A DNA stretch of 8,373 bases, from contig JAZDHD010000358.1 in the NCBI GenBank assembly GCA_043806215.1, forward strand, positions 1-8,373, given 5' to 3'. Below are positions 1 through 5,799 of this stretch, one piece after another. This stretch comes from JAVHLK01 sp043806215 (GTDB lineage Bacteria > Desulfobacterota > Desulfomonilia > Desulfomonilales > Desulfomonilaceae). The notes beneath the pieces are model-generated. The model saw only the letters and a list, made by a program, of their open reading frames with translations. It was not told the origin of the DNA and made no database searches. Numbering within the stretch: position 1 is the first letter of the stretch; the number at the start of each line of letters is the position of its first letter. The translations under genes were made by a program, and so were the position numbers.

Positions 1-100
1 TCTCCACGGGGCTTTTGTCAGGAGGTCTATCTTCTTTGTCAAGCAGTAGAACAGATCCACTGGGGCCGGAACAAACAAGTCGACTCTTCTGTAGCCTATT

Positions 101-1231
101 ATGATCCGCATCCTCCACGTCATCAACTCGTTCGGCCGAGGCGGATCGGAAACTCAACTCCTGCAATTACTGAAAGACTACGACCGAAAGCACTTTCACA
201 TAGACGTGTGCACCATCGGCTCCGAACCCGGTCCCCTCGTACTTCAGGCCCGAGACCTCGGGGCCAAAGTATTCTCATGCCCCAAATCCGTAAACCTCAT
301 TTCTTTTTCAAGGCGTCTGACTCGTAAGCTTCAAGGAACACGGTTTGACATTGTTCATGCGCATTTCGACGCTTGGAGCGGACCCATTGTGCGGGCAGCC
401 GCGTATGCCGGAGTTCCTGTCCGCATAGCTCATGTAAGGTCATCCGGCGCCCAGGGTATGGCAGCCCCCACCAGCTTCCCGGCAAGGATCGGCCGAGCCA
501 TGGTGAATCGCTGGGGACGGCAGTGGATCAAGAAATACGCTACTCATGTTTTTGGAGTCTCCAAGGCGGCTCTCGATGCACGGTGGCCGGGTTGGCAGGC
601 AAACCCGGAACGTTTCATGGTTTGGACTGCCGGAGTGGACACTCAAAATTTCTCCCCGGCCGAGGACCAACTCCAGACCGGCGCAATTCCCCAAATAGTG
701 TGCGTGGGAAACTTCTTTCTCCGGTCCAAGAGACAGGATCTTGCTCTTCAGATCTTTTCGCTGGTTCGGAAGAGTGTTCCTTCAGCCCGGCTCGTTCTCG
801 TGGGGCACGGAACTTATGAAAAGGATTGCCGAGAGTTGGCAAAACAACTGGGACTGGCGGAATCCGTGGATTTTGTGGGCTTGTGCAATAGGAGTGAAGT
901 CCTGAGCCTTCTGAGAAACGCTGCGGTGTTTCTCTCCTGTTCCGAAAGCGAGGGATTGTCCAATGCTCTCCTGGAGGCGCAAGCAGTGGGCGTGCCTGTG
1001 GTCCCGAGCGACATTCCTGCCAACAGAGAAGCATTAGCTCCGGATTTGCACGATTACATGTTTACACAGGCCTGCCTTGAAGATGCCGCGTCCAGCATTG
1101 TACGGATTCTGAGCGACCCTGAACTGAGAAGCAAACTCGGACATGCCGGCAGACGGCATGTTCAAGATCACTTTGATTCTCGGCATTGCCTCGCACGGCT
1201 GGAGCAGTGCTACAGGAACTTGGCCGGATAG
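101..1231 (+). CDS. GT4-family glycosyltransferase (GT-B fold)
   Basis: A 376-residue cytoplasmic glycosyltransferase that probably adds one sugar from a nucleotide-sugar donor to a lipid-linked repeat unit. The N-terminal acceptor domain starts with the ILHVINSFGRGGSET strand and glycine-rich loop (residues 4-18) and carries DIVHAHFD (83-90). The linker TAGVDTQNFSP (176-186) leads into the C-terminal donor domain, which has VGNFFLRSKRQDLAL (202-216), LVLVGHG (231-237) and the retaining-GT4 E-x7-E motif EGLSNALLE (E284, E292), followed by GVPVVPSD (297-304). Length is normal for the family and no domain is missing. The ATG at 101 begins directly with the expected first beta strand, although I see no good Shine-Dalgarno site before it. 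It is the first gene in the window, 173 bases ahead of the membrane-protein gene. Family assignment is firm; donor and acceptor sugars cannot be read from sequence alone. Confidence 0.95.
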   Translation: MIRILHVINSFGRGGSETQLLQLLKDYDRKHFHIDVCTIGSEPGPLVLQARDLGAKVFSCPKSVNLISFSRRLTRKLQGTRFDIVHAHFDAWSGPIVRAAAYAGVPVRIAHVRSSGAQGMAAPTSFPARIGRAMVNRWGRQWIKKYATHVFGVSKAALDARWPGWQANPERFMVWTAGVDTQNFSPAEDQLQTGAIPQIVCVGNFFLRSKRQDLALQIFSLVRKSVPSARLVLVGHGTYEKDCRELAKQLGLAESVDFVGLCNRSEVLSLLRNAAVFLSCSESEGLSNALLEAQAVGVPVVPSDIPANREALAPDLHDYMFTQACLEDAASSIVRILSDPELRSKLGHAGRRHVQDHFDSRHCLARLEQCYRNLAG

Positions 1232-1289
1232 GCACCTAAGAGCTTCATGGCGTAAATAAGGTGACACATTAACGTACGCCGTCCGTGTC

Positions 1290-1356
1290 TTGGTAGCGCC
1301 GGCCTCCGTGCCGGTTTCTTTTCATCGATCGCCCGGCAGAGACGCCGGGTCGCTAC
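1290..1356. repeat. Imperfect palindromic dispersed repeat, copy 1
   Basis: The arm GTAGCGCCGGCC...TGCCGG (1293-1314) is roughly complementary to CCGGCAGAGACGCCGG...CGCTAC (1333-1356), giving a long imperfect hairpin in the gap between two genes. Positions 1290-1315 match the reverse complement of 5665-5690 at 25 of 26 bases, so this is a repeat family with a second copy in the same locus. I recall similar repeats as common intergenic elements in some deltaproteobacterial genomes; that is recollection, not a search result. Confidence 0.8.
1299..1322 (+). terminator. Possible weak intrinsic terminator inside the repeat
   Basis: CCGGC (1299-1303) and GCCGG (1310-1314) form a five-pair GC stem around a six-base loop. 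The stem is followed at once by TTTCTTTT (1315-1322). It sits about 70 bases after the stop of the first glycosyltransferase gene. The stem is short and belongs to a dispersed repeat, so termination may be incidental; transcription could read through to the membrane-protein gene. Confidence 0.35.
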
Positions 1357-1404
1357 TGCGCGTTAAAGAAATGGACACCGTATTTCCAAAACGAAGCACT
1401 AAGA

Positions 1405-2655
1405 ATGCATATCGCTGATATTCCCCTCATTTTTCTGGTGGCCGCGGCCATACCCATTCTTGTGGAACGTTCGCTGGACCGTCAGACCTTCTCAACGAAT
1501 CTTCGCCACAAGATCATTCTCGGTGGATGGATATGGCTTGCGTACGCGGTATGTCATGAGATGATCTCCGGCACGCTTTTTGGCATCTGGACTACGGATG
1601 AAATTGTGCACAATATGCGGGCCGGGGACGTCATGAAATTGATTGACCAGGGCAAATGGGATGAGGTACGGGCATTTGCCGAGCCCGGCACCAATGCCTG
1701 GCAGCTCTATCTCGCGCTCCTTTACAGCTTTACCGGGGTCTCCAACACCGGGTCAACGATCATCAACATGTTCTTTGCCTTTTGGGGCGGGCTCATACTG
1801 GTAAGAGAATTCGTCAAGATTCTTCCCTCCGTCCCTCCGAGAACGTGGCCGCTCGTGGTCGTCTTCTTTCCGTCGGTCATCTACTGGTGCACCTGGAACC
1901 TCAAGGAAGGTTTCATGTACTGGGCCGTTTGCTTGGTCATCTCCGGCGTGGGCGTGAAGAAACCCACACTAGGCGATATCCTGCGCGTGGGGACGGGCGT
2001 GATGGTAGGGTGCTTACTCAGGCCGCATATGATAATCGGTTGGTTCCTGGCCGTAATCGGCGTAAACCTTCTTCGGCGCGGTAGGGGCCCTTTGGCTCTG
2101 CTGAGCATGATTGTGCTGCCCCTTGCGGTCACGGCAATTTCCTCAGTGGCAAAGATAGAGACTCCCTCAGTCGAAAACGCTTTGGATAGGGCATACGGAC
2201 AAGCCAAGATACTGAGTGAACGAAGCGGGGGGTCCACCATACACTATGAAGAAGGCAGGCCGATTCTCTTCGTGTCCGGTTTTGAAAGCCTGTTCTTCCG
2301 GCCATATCCCTGGCGTGTCCGGCATCTCGGCTTGTTGCTCAGTTGTCTGGAAACATGGTCAATGACTCTGCTCATGTTTTGGGTCTGGTTGAGCATGTCT
2401 CCGCGGAAATGGGGTCATTTTCTCAAGATGCCCCACGTGAAGTTGGCTCTCCTTGCCTGTGTCTATTTTTCACTTTTCTTCACTTTCCTTGCCAACGAAG
2501 GCTTGCTGGCGCGTCAGCGCGTTCTGGCCGTTCCCGCACTGCTGATCTTGTCCATGATACCCATTCTGTATATACGGGCGGCCAAGACAGTGGAGCAGCG
2601 TTTACGCATGCGGCCTGCGCTACGTTCGGCAGCCTATCGTAACGCGACGCGTTGA
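1405..2655 (+). CDS. Polytopic membrane protein, candidate Wzy-like polysaccharide polymerase
   Basis: A 416-residue inner-membrane protein with about nine to eleven hydrophobic segments, for example near residues 6-20, 38-59, 100-110, 116-135, 147-162, 168-182, 196-222, 228-247, 305-330, 346-363 and 373-390. There is no cleavable signal peptide. Between segments it shows charged and aromatic features: TTDE (63-66) in a first loop, FFPSVIYWCTWNLKEG (154-169), LLRPH (204-208), FFRPYPWRVR (297-306) and NEGLLARQR (364-372). I recall the combination PS-x3-W...KE, RP-x-PW and N-x-G-x3-RQR from uncharacterised membrane proteins in exopolysaccharide clusters, where they often fill the polymerase slot. 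A loop of about 50 residues (248-297) would be the main extramembrane part. The window has no other polymerase, which agrees with this role, but a GT-C glycosyltransferase or a protein of another function is possible. The start at 1405 opens directly into the first hydrophobic segment; the ribosome-binding site is weak. The C-terminus is basic. Confidence 0.75.
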   Translation: MHIADIPLIFLVAAAIPILVERSLDRQTFSTNLRHKIILGGWIWLAYAVCHEMISGTLFGIWTTDEIVHNMRAGDVMKLIDQGKWDEVRAFAEPGTNAWQLYLALLYSFTGVSNTGSTIINMFFAFWGGLILVREFVKILPSVPPRTWPLVVVFFPSVIYWCTWNLKEGFMYWAVCLVISGVGVKKPTLGDILRVGTGVMVGCLLRPHMIIGWFLAVIGVNLLRRGRGPLALLSMIVLPLAVTAISSVAKIETPSVENALDRAYGQAKILSERSGGSTIHYEEGRPILFVSGFESLFFRPYPWRVRHLGLLLSCLETWSMTLLMFWVWLSMSPRKWGHFLKMPHVKLALLACVYFSLFFTFLANEGLLARQRVLAVPALLILSMIPILYIRAAKTVEQRLRMRPALRSAAYRNATR

Positions 2656-2689
2656 CAGCCGAGTAGTCACTCGCCGTGAAGAGGAAATG

Positions 2690-2710
2690 AACCACCAAGA
2701 CACCAAGAAG
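2690..2710. repeat. AACCACCAAGACACCAAG tract, copy 1
   Basis: This short purine/AC-rich tract lies 35 bases after the membrane-protein stop. Related tracts occur at 4150-4170 and 5548-5564, each at or just after the end of a gene. They share the core CACCAAG and look like remnants of one dispersed repeat. Confidence 0.55.
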
Positions 2711-2771
2711 AGAAAGCGGACAATCCACAGATTCCTAAGCGCACCCTTCGGCCGCAACCAAATGGCTCCCA

Positions 2772-2801
2772 CCACGAATGAACACGAATGAACACAAATT
2801 A
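2772..2801 (+). repeat. CACGAATG repeat, left copy (TIR-like)
   Basis: This 30-base unit is CCACGAATGAACACGAATG followed by AACACAAATTA. It matches the direct copy at 3086-3115 at 28 of 30 positions. Its first 29 bases match the reverse complement of 3046-3074 at 23 of 29. The probable start codon of the decayed GxxExxY gene (2778) lies inside it. Confidence 0.85.
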
Positions 2802-3042
2802 CTGCTAAGAGAGGAAGTGTTCCAGATCGTGGGTTGTGCCATGGAAGTGCTCAACACTCTTGGGCACGGGTTGCCGGCGAAGCCCTATGAAAATGACTTA
2901 CAAGCAGCAACCTCGTTTTGATGTGATCTATAAGGGCGTCAAGGTCGGTAATGACATTCCTGACTTGGTTGCAATCGATAAGATCGTAGTGGATGCCAAG
3001 ATGATTGATCGTATTACCGACATGGAGCGACTGGTTCTTTGA
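2778..3042 (+). pseudogene. Decayed GxxExxY-family gene
   Basis: Two frames together spell a shrunken GxxExxY-family protein. The first opens at ATG 2778 and reads MNTNEHKLLLREEVFQIVGC, then AMEVLNTLGHGLPAKPYEND, then meets TGA at 2919-2921. The frame two bases back from that one picks up as YKQQPRFDVIYKGVKVG from 2899 and continues through DIPDLVAIDKIVVDAK and IDRITD to MERLVL and TGA at 3040-3042. Compared with the family as I remember it (about 120-130 residues), roughly a dozen codons with a frameshift are gone near 2895-2899, and about 30 codons are gone between IDRITD and ERLVL. The motif that names the family is damaged too: GLPAKPY has Ala where Glu is expected. The product is therefore almost certainly non-functional. 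The function of intact relatives is poorly known; resemblance to PD-(D/E)XK nucleases has been suggested. The gene interrupts the polysaccharide locus and is framed by repeats. Confidence 0.88.
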
Positions 3043-3045
3043 CTT

Positions 3046-3074
3046 CATTCGAGTGCATTCGTGTCTATTCGTGG
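3046..3074 (-). repeat. CACGAATG repeat, right inverted copy (TIR-like)
   Basis: Read on the - strand this is CCACGAATAGACACGAATGC followed by ACTCGAATG, an inverted partner of 2772-2800 (23 of 29 identical). It begins four bases after the stop codon of the decayed GxxExxY gene, so that gene is bracketed almost exactly by the inverted pair. Confidence 0.8.
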
Positions 3075-3107
3075 TTCTACTCCTGCCACGAATAAACACG
3101 AATGCAC
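3053..3107. repeat. 22-bp near-perfect hairpin
   Basis: GTGCATTCGTGTCTATTCGTGG (3053-3074) and its partner at 3086-3107 are complementary at 21 of 22 positions around an 11-base loop. The hairpin is formed by the right inverted copy and the third, direct copy of the CACGAATG repeat. It has no trailing T-run, so I do not call it a terminator, though it could still affect transcription into the GT2 gene. Confidence 0.85.
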
Positions 3108-3115
3108 ACAAATTA
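3086..3115 (+). repeat. CACGAATG repeat, third copy in direct orientation
   Basis: This 30-base unit differs from 2772-2801 at only two positions. One difference changes the ATG used as the start of the decayed gene into ATA. No GxxExxY coding sequence follows it, so it is an isolated end copy. Confidence 0.85.
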
Positions 3116-3174
3116 TTGTCTTCATGTTTGTGTAATCTGTGGAATCACTCTGTTGCCTTTCCGGAAGGTTGTGA

Positions 3175-4125
3175 ATGGAAATCAGTGTGACCATGCCGGT
3201 GTACAACGTGGACCCGTACCTCCAGCAGGCCGTGGAATCCGCGTTGGCTCAGCCGGAAACTGCAGAGATCATCATCGTGGAGGACGGATCCAATGATGCC
3301 GGCTGGACCATCTGTCAAGATCTGGCACAAAGAGATTCAAGAATCCGCCTGTTTCGCCACCCCAACGGGGAAAACCGAGGGCTTGCGGTCAGCCGCAACC
3401 TGGCAATCGCTCAGTCACGGTGCGAGTATCTTGCGTTTCTCGATTCCGACGACTATTACCTGCCCGGCCGGTTCACGAAAGCGGCACAGCTCTTTGCGGA
3501 AGATCCGAAGATAGACGGTGTATGGGAAGCCGTGGGGCTCTCGTTCGAAGACGAAGAGACCAAGAGACGTTTCAGTGATCCGGACAGAGCTTTGCACACG
3601 ATTATTGCCGGATTTGATCCGGACAGTCTCTTGCAGGATCTCATAGAAAACAAGGGCTGGTTTCATTTCGACGGGATGGTGGTGAAACGGTCACTCATGG
3701 AAAGGACCGGCCCGTTTGAAGAGAACGTGAGGACAGGGACCGTGCTTGGAATGGAATTCAAGATGGCCGCGGCCGGCCGCATCGTACCCGGCAGCCTGGA
3801 CAAACCGGTAGCCATGCGGAGAATGTACGGGCAGAGCATAACCGCACGCATGCGCCGTGCTGCAGATCTCCGGGACAATAAGAGAGTGTTTCGAGAAGCC
3901 TGGGAGTGGGCCAAGGACAAAGACTTGAGCCCCTCCAAGAAGTGTCTCATGTTCTTGGCCGCATGCTGGGGGGACGCCGTGCCGTACGCGGACTCGCCGT
4001 GGCCTGTGCCCCAACTGGCCAAGGCGGCGAGTCTTGGTCTCAACCTTGCGCAAAATCCGGGAATGCTCTTCTCGCCGGCATTGTGGCAACTCCTGGCACG
4101 GCGAGCCGCCAAGAAACGGGGGTGA
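3175..4125 (+). CDS. GT2-family glycosyltransferase (GT-A fold)
   Basis: A 316-residue inverting glycosyltransferase that probably transfers one sugar to the lipid-linked repeat unit on the cytoplasmic side. It opens with the GT2 strand ISVTMPVYNVDPYL (3-16) and has EIIIVEDGSNDAG (31-43) with the nucleotide-binding Asp37. NRGLAVSRN (67-75) leads to the metal-binding D-x-D segment FLDSDD (88-93, D90 and D92). FDGMVVKRSLMERTG (165-179) and PVAMRRMYGQSIT (211-223) match the acceptor-side half of the family, with a helical C-terminal part. There are no membrane segments, so it is a soluble or peripheral enzyme. The ATG at 3175 is supported by GGAAGG at 3163-3168, six bases upstream, one of the clearest ribosome-binding sites in the window. 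Its leader abuts the repeat-rich GxxExxY remnant, which may separate it from the genes upstream. Sugar specificity cannot be inferred. Confidence 0.94.
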   Translation: MEISVTMPVYNVDPYLQQAVESALAQPETAEIIIVEDGSNDAGWTICQDLAQRDSRIRLFRHPNGENRGLAVSRNLAIAQSRCEYLAFLDSDDYYLPGRFTKAAQLFAEDPKIDGVWEAVGLSFEDEETKRRFSDPDRALHTIIAGFDPDSLLQDLIENKGWFHFDGMVVKRSLMERTGPFEENVRTGTVLGMEFKMAAAGRIVPGSLDKPVAMRRMYGQSITARMRRAADLRDNKRVFREAWEWAKDKDLSPSKKCLMFLAACWGDAVPYADSPWPVPQLAKAASLGLNLAQNPGMLFSPALWQLLARRAAKKRG

Positions 4126-4149
4126 ACGCCGGGGAGGAAAAAAGGAATC

Positions 4150-4170
4150 AACCACCACAAAGGCACCAAG
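4150..4170. repeat. AACCACCACAAAGGCACCAAG tract, copy 2
   Basis: This is a relative of the tract at 2690-2710, here 25 bases after the GT2 stop codon. The following bases, TAAGACAACAAG, continue the same AC/purine-rich composition. Confidence 0.55.
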
Positions 4171-4280
4171 TAAGACAACAAGAAATGGGGCAGGAAGACC
4201 GAGCGAAGAGACCGGCAACGAGGCAGGCGCTACCAACCCCGAGTTATTCACCCCGTTCCCGGGCTCTCTGCCCGTTCATG

Positions 4281-4328
4281 GTAGGGGCGAATGGCATTCG
4301 CCCACGGGCGACCGCCGGTCGCCCCTAC
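4281..4328. repeat. Compound palindromic element (two hairpins in an outer inverted repeat)
   Basis: The outer arms GTAGGGGCGA (4281-4290) and TCGCCCCTAC (4319-4328) are perfectly complementary. Inside are two perfect 19-base hairpins: GGGCGAATG-G-CATTCGCCC (4285-4303) and GGGCGACCG-C-CGGTCGCCC (4306-4324). The whole unit can fold either as one long cruciform or as two small stems. It ends 27 bases before the next gene's ATG and is non-coding, although an open frame runs through it. It resembles dispersed REP-type intergenic repeats. Confidence 0.85.
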
Positions 4329-4355
4329 AGACAGACGAGATGGGATGCGACCTAC

Positions 4356-5567
4356 ATGACAACCGACCGACCGATTCTTGTGTATGTGACGACCATCCCC
4401 CTCAGCATGAACCGCTTCTTTGAGAAACAACTCAGTTTCATGCGGGATCACGGTTTCAACGTGGCGGCCGTCGCTTCCCCCGGGCCGATGCTCGACGAAG
4501 TCGGGAAACGGGAACAGGTCGCCGTATACGGCATTCCAATGAATCGTCGGATTTCGCCGTTTTCCGATCTCGTGTCTCTGATCCGGTTGGTTCGCCTCTT
4601 CCGGACAATCCGGCCCACCATTGTGAATGCTTCGACGCCCAAGGCCGGGCTCCTTGGTACGCTCGCCGCCGGGATGTGCCGAGTTCCCGTGAGGGTGCTG
4701 GTCTTGCACGGACTGCTGACGGCACGGCGCATGAGAGGATGGGGTATCGTGTTCCGGCTGGTGAGTAAGATCTCGTGCCTTTTTGCCGACAGCGTCTTGT
4801 CGGTGAGCAATTCCGTTGCCGAGGGCATGATCGAACAAGGATTGTGCCGGCCGTCCAAGATAAAGGTGCTCGGCGCCGGCAGCATCAACGGCATTGATAC
4901 GGACCTCTTCGATCCGGGTAAGGTCAAGGAAGCCGACGTACAGGCGCTTCGCATCAAACTCGGCCTGACCGCGGAGTTACCGGTTATCGGCTATGTGGGT
5001 CGCCTGTCCGCGGATAAGGGGATCGATGAACTCCTGCAGGCCTGGCATTTGTTGAGAAGGCTCAGGCATGATACCCGCCTGCTCTTGATAGGGCCTCTTG
5101 ACAACGACGCCCCTGTCTCCCCATCGGTGCTTGACGCCCTGACAAGTGATCCCCACGTGATCATGACCGACTTCGTGGCTCATGAGGCACTTCCTCTGTA
5201 CTACTCATTGATGCAGGTCTTTGTGCTCCCCTCGTATCGGGAAGGATTTCCGCTCTGCCTGCTGGAGGCGAGTGCCATGGGGATCCCCATCGTGGCGACC
5301 AGGGTGACCGGGTGCGTGGATGCAGTAAGGGACGGCATCACCGGCACGCTGGTACCTGTTCATGATCCGCAGTCCCTTGCCGACGCGCCGGCAGCGTACT
5401 TGCAGAACCCCGACCTCGCACGAGAACACGGAAGGGCAGGCCGGGACTGGGTGGTCCGGGACTTCCAACCGGAGCGCATTTGGGATGCCTTCCGCCAAGA
5501 GTATGTCCAGCTCATGCGCGACAAGTGCCTTCCCTCTGACGAGCCGGAAAGGCACCAAGAAGAATGA
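4356..5567 (+). CDS. GT4-family glycosyltransferase, PglA/CapM-like
   Basis: A 403-residue cytoplasmic or peripheral retaining glycosyltransferase. It begins PILVYVTTIPLSM (6-18), with a Rossmann-type acceptor domain including IVNASTPKAGLLG (89-101) and VLVLHGL (114-120). GAGSINGIDTDLF (173-185) resembles the GSxNGVDxxxF segment typical of the PglA, CapM and WbpT group. The donor domain has VIGYVGRLSADKGIDELL (210-227), LLLIGP (242-247), LPSYREGFPLCLLEA (291-305) with the E-x7-E pair E296 and E304, and GIPIVATRVTG (309-319). I chose ATG 4356 because the frame upstream crosses the palindromic element and the end of the GT2 gene, while the family fold starts at PILVYV. A weak GAGATGGG lies at 4337-4344. 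The enzymes of this group usually add the second sugar after a PglC-type enzyme, and that enzyme's gene is next. The last residues, PERHQEE, are encoded by a CACCAAG repeat tract, so the original 3' end may have been replaced. Confidence 0.93.
   Translation: MTTDRPILVYVTTIPLSMNRFFEKQLSFMRDHGFNVAAVASPGPMLDEVGKREQVAVYGIPMNRRISPFSDLVSLIRLVRLFRTIRPTIVNASTPKAGLLGTLAAGMCRVPVRVLVLHGLLTARRMRGWGIVFRLVSKISCLFADSVLSVSNSVAEGMIEQGLCRPSKIKVLGAGSINGIDTDLFDPGKVKEADVQALRIKLGLTAELPVIGYVGRLSADKGIDELLQAWHLLRRLRHDTRLLLIGPLDNDAPVSPSVLDALTSDPHVIMTDFVAHEALPLYYSLMQVFVLPSYREGFPLCLLEASAMGIPIVATRVTGCVDAVRDGITGTLVPVHDPQSLADAPAAYLQNPDLAREHGRAGRDWVVRDFQPERIWDAFRQEYVQLMRDKCLPSDEPERHQEE
5548..5564. repeat. AAAGGCACCAAGAAGAA tract, copy 3, overlapping a gene end
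   Basis: This tract shares AAAGGCACCAAG with copy 2 (4159-4170). It lies inside the last codons of the PglA/CapM-like gene, so it contributes the C-terminal residues and sits only a few bases before the stop codon. Confidence 0.5.
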
Positions 5568-5614
5568 GTGCTTCATGGAGCAGGTTCGGTAGCGTATCCG
5601 AAACCATCCATGCC

Positions 5615-5691
5615 TTGGCAGCGTCCCGTCCCGCGTTCTGCGCGGGATGCCGGGCGAGAACAATACCGGCACGGAGGCCGGCGCTGCCAAA
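5615..5691. repeat. Palindromic dispersed repeat, copy 2 (inverted relative to copy 1)
   Basis: TTGGCAGCG (5615-5623) and CGCTGCCAA (5682-5690) are perfect outer arms. Inside, TCCCGCG (5629-5635) and CGCGGGA (5641-5647) form a seven-pair hairpin with a five-base loop. Positions 5665-5690, read in reverse, match 1290-1315 at 25 of 26 bases. The element fills much of the 232-base gap before the PglC-like gene. The rest of the gap shows no gene, and I see no clear promoter. Confidence 0.82.
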
Positions 5692-5799
5692 GCACCTCGA
5701 ATCCAGCGAAGAGGCCTGCCTGTTCCGCCGAGGCCCAACCGGGGTCACCCGATCCTACCGGAATGCATAACCGCATTTCTGAAATTGACCACTAAAAGT

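Noticed and set aside
2..49. Possible tail of an upstream gene (LHGAFVRRSIFFVKQ, then stop)
   Set aside because: Sixteen codons at the window edge are too few to tell a real C-terminus from chance. It could be the end of an upstream membrane protein, but nothing in the window supports it.
1..100. Promoter ahead of the first GT4 gene
   Set aside because: I could not find a -35/-10 pair with acceptable spacing that stands out from background, and the locus probably continues upstream.
2690..3120. CRISPR-like array suggested by the several CACGAATG and CACCAAG repeats
   Set aside because: The copies are few, differ in orientation, are unevenly spaced and enclose a gene remnant. There are no regular spacers and no cas genes.
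3663..4251. Overlapping open frames on the - strand, up to 186 residues
   Set aside because: They lie opposite the GT2 gene and have shadow-like composition (many Arg, Pro, His and Ser), no recognisable domain, and extend into repeat sequence.
3906..4355. Upstream extension of the PglA/CapM-like frame, giving a 553-residue protein
   Set aside because: The extension overlaps the end of the GT2 gene and translates through the GTAGGGGCGA palindrome. It is low-complexity and shares nothing with the glycosyltransferase fold, which begins just after ATG 4356.
4248..4957. Open frames of 169-196 residues on the - strand opposite the second GT4 gene
   Set aside because: No domain is recognisable, and the opposite strand carries a complete GT4 protein with all motifs. 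These are reverse-strand shadows in moderately GC-rich sequence.
5665..5700. Intrinsic terminator on the - strand from the inverted repeat copy
   Set aside because: The stem is present, but the sequence following it on the - strand (TATTGTTCTCG) lacks a convincing T-run and no - strand gene precedes it.
5647..5799. Upstream extension of the PglC-like frame, giving a 248-residue protein
   Set aside because: The extra 51 residues are encoded by the inverted copy of the palindromic repeat and are rich in Pro, Arg and Gly. PglC-type proteins begin with the K-R-L-L-D-L segment found at 5800.
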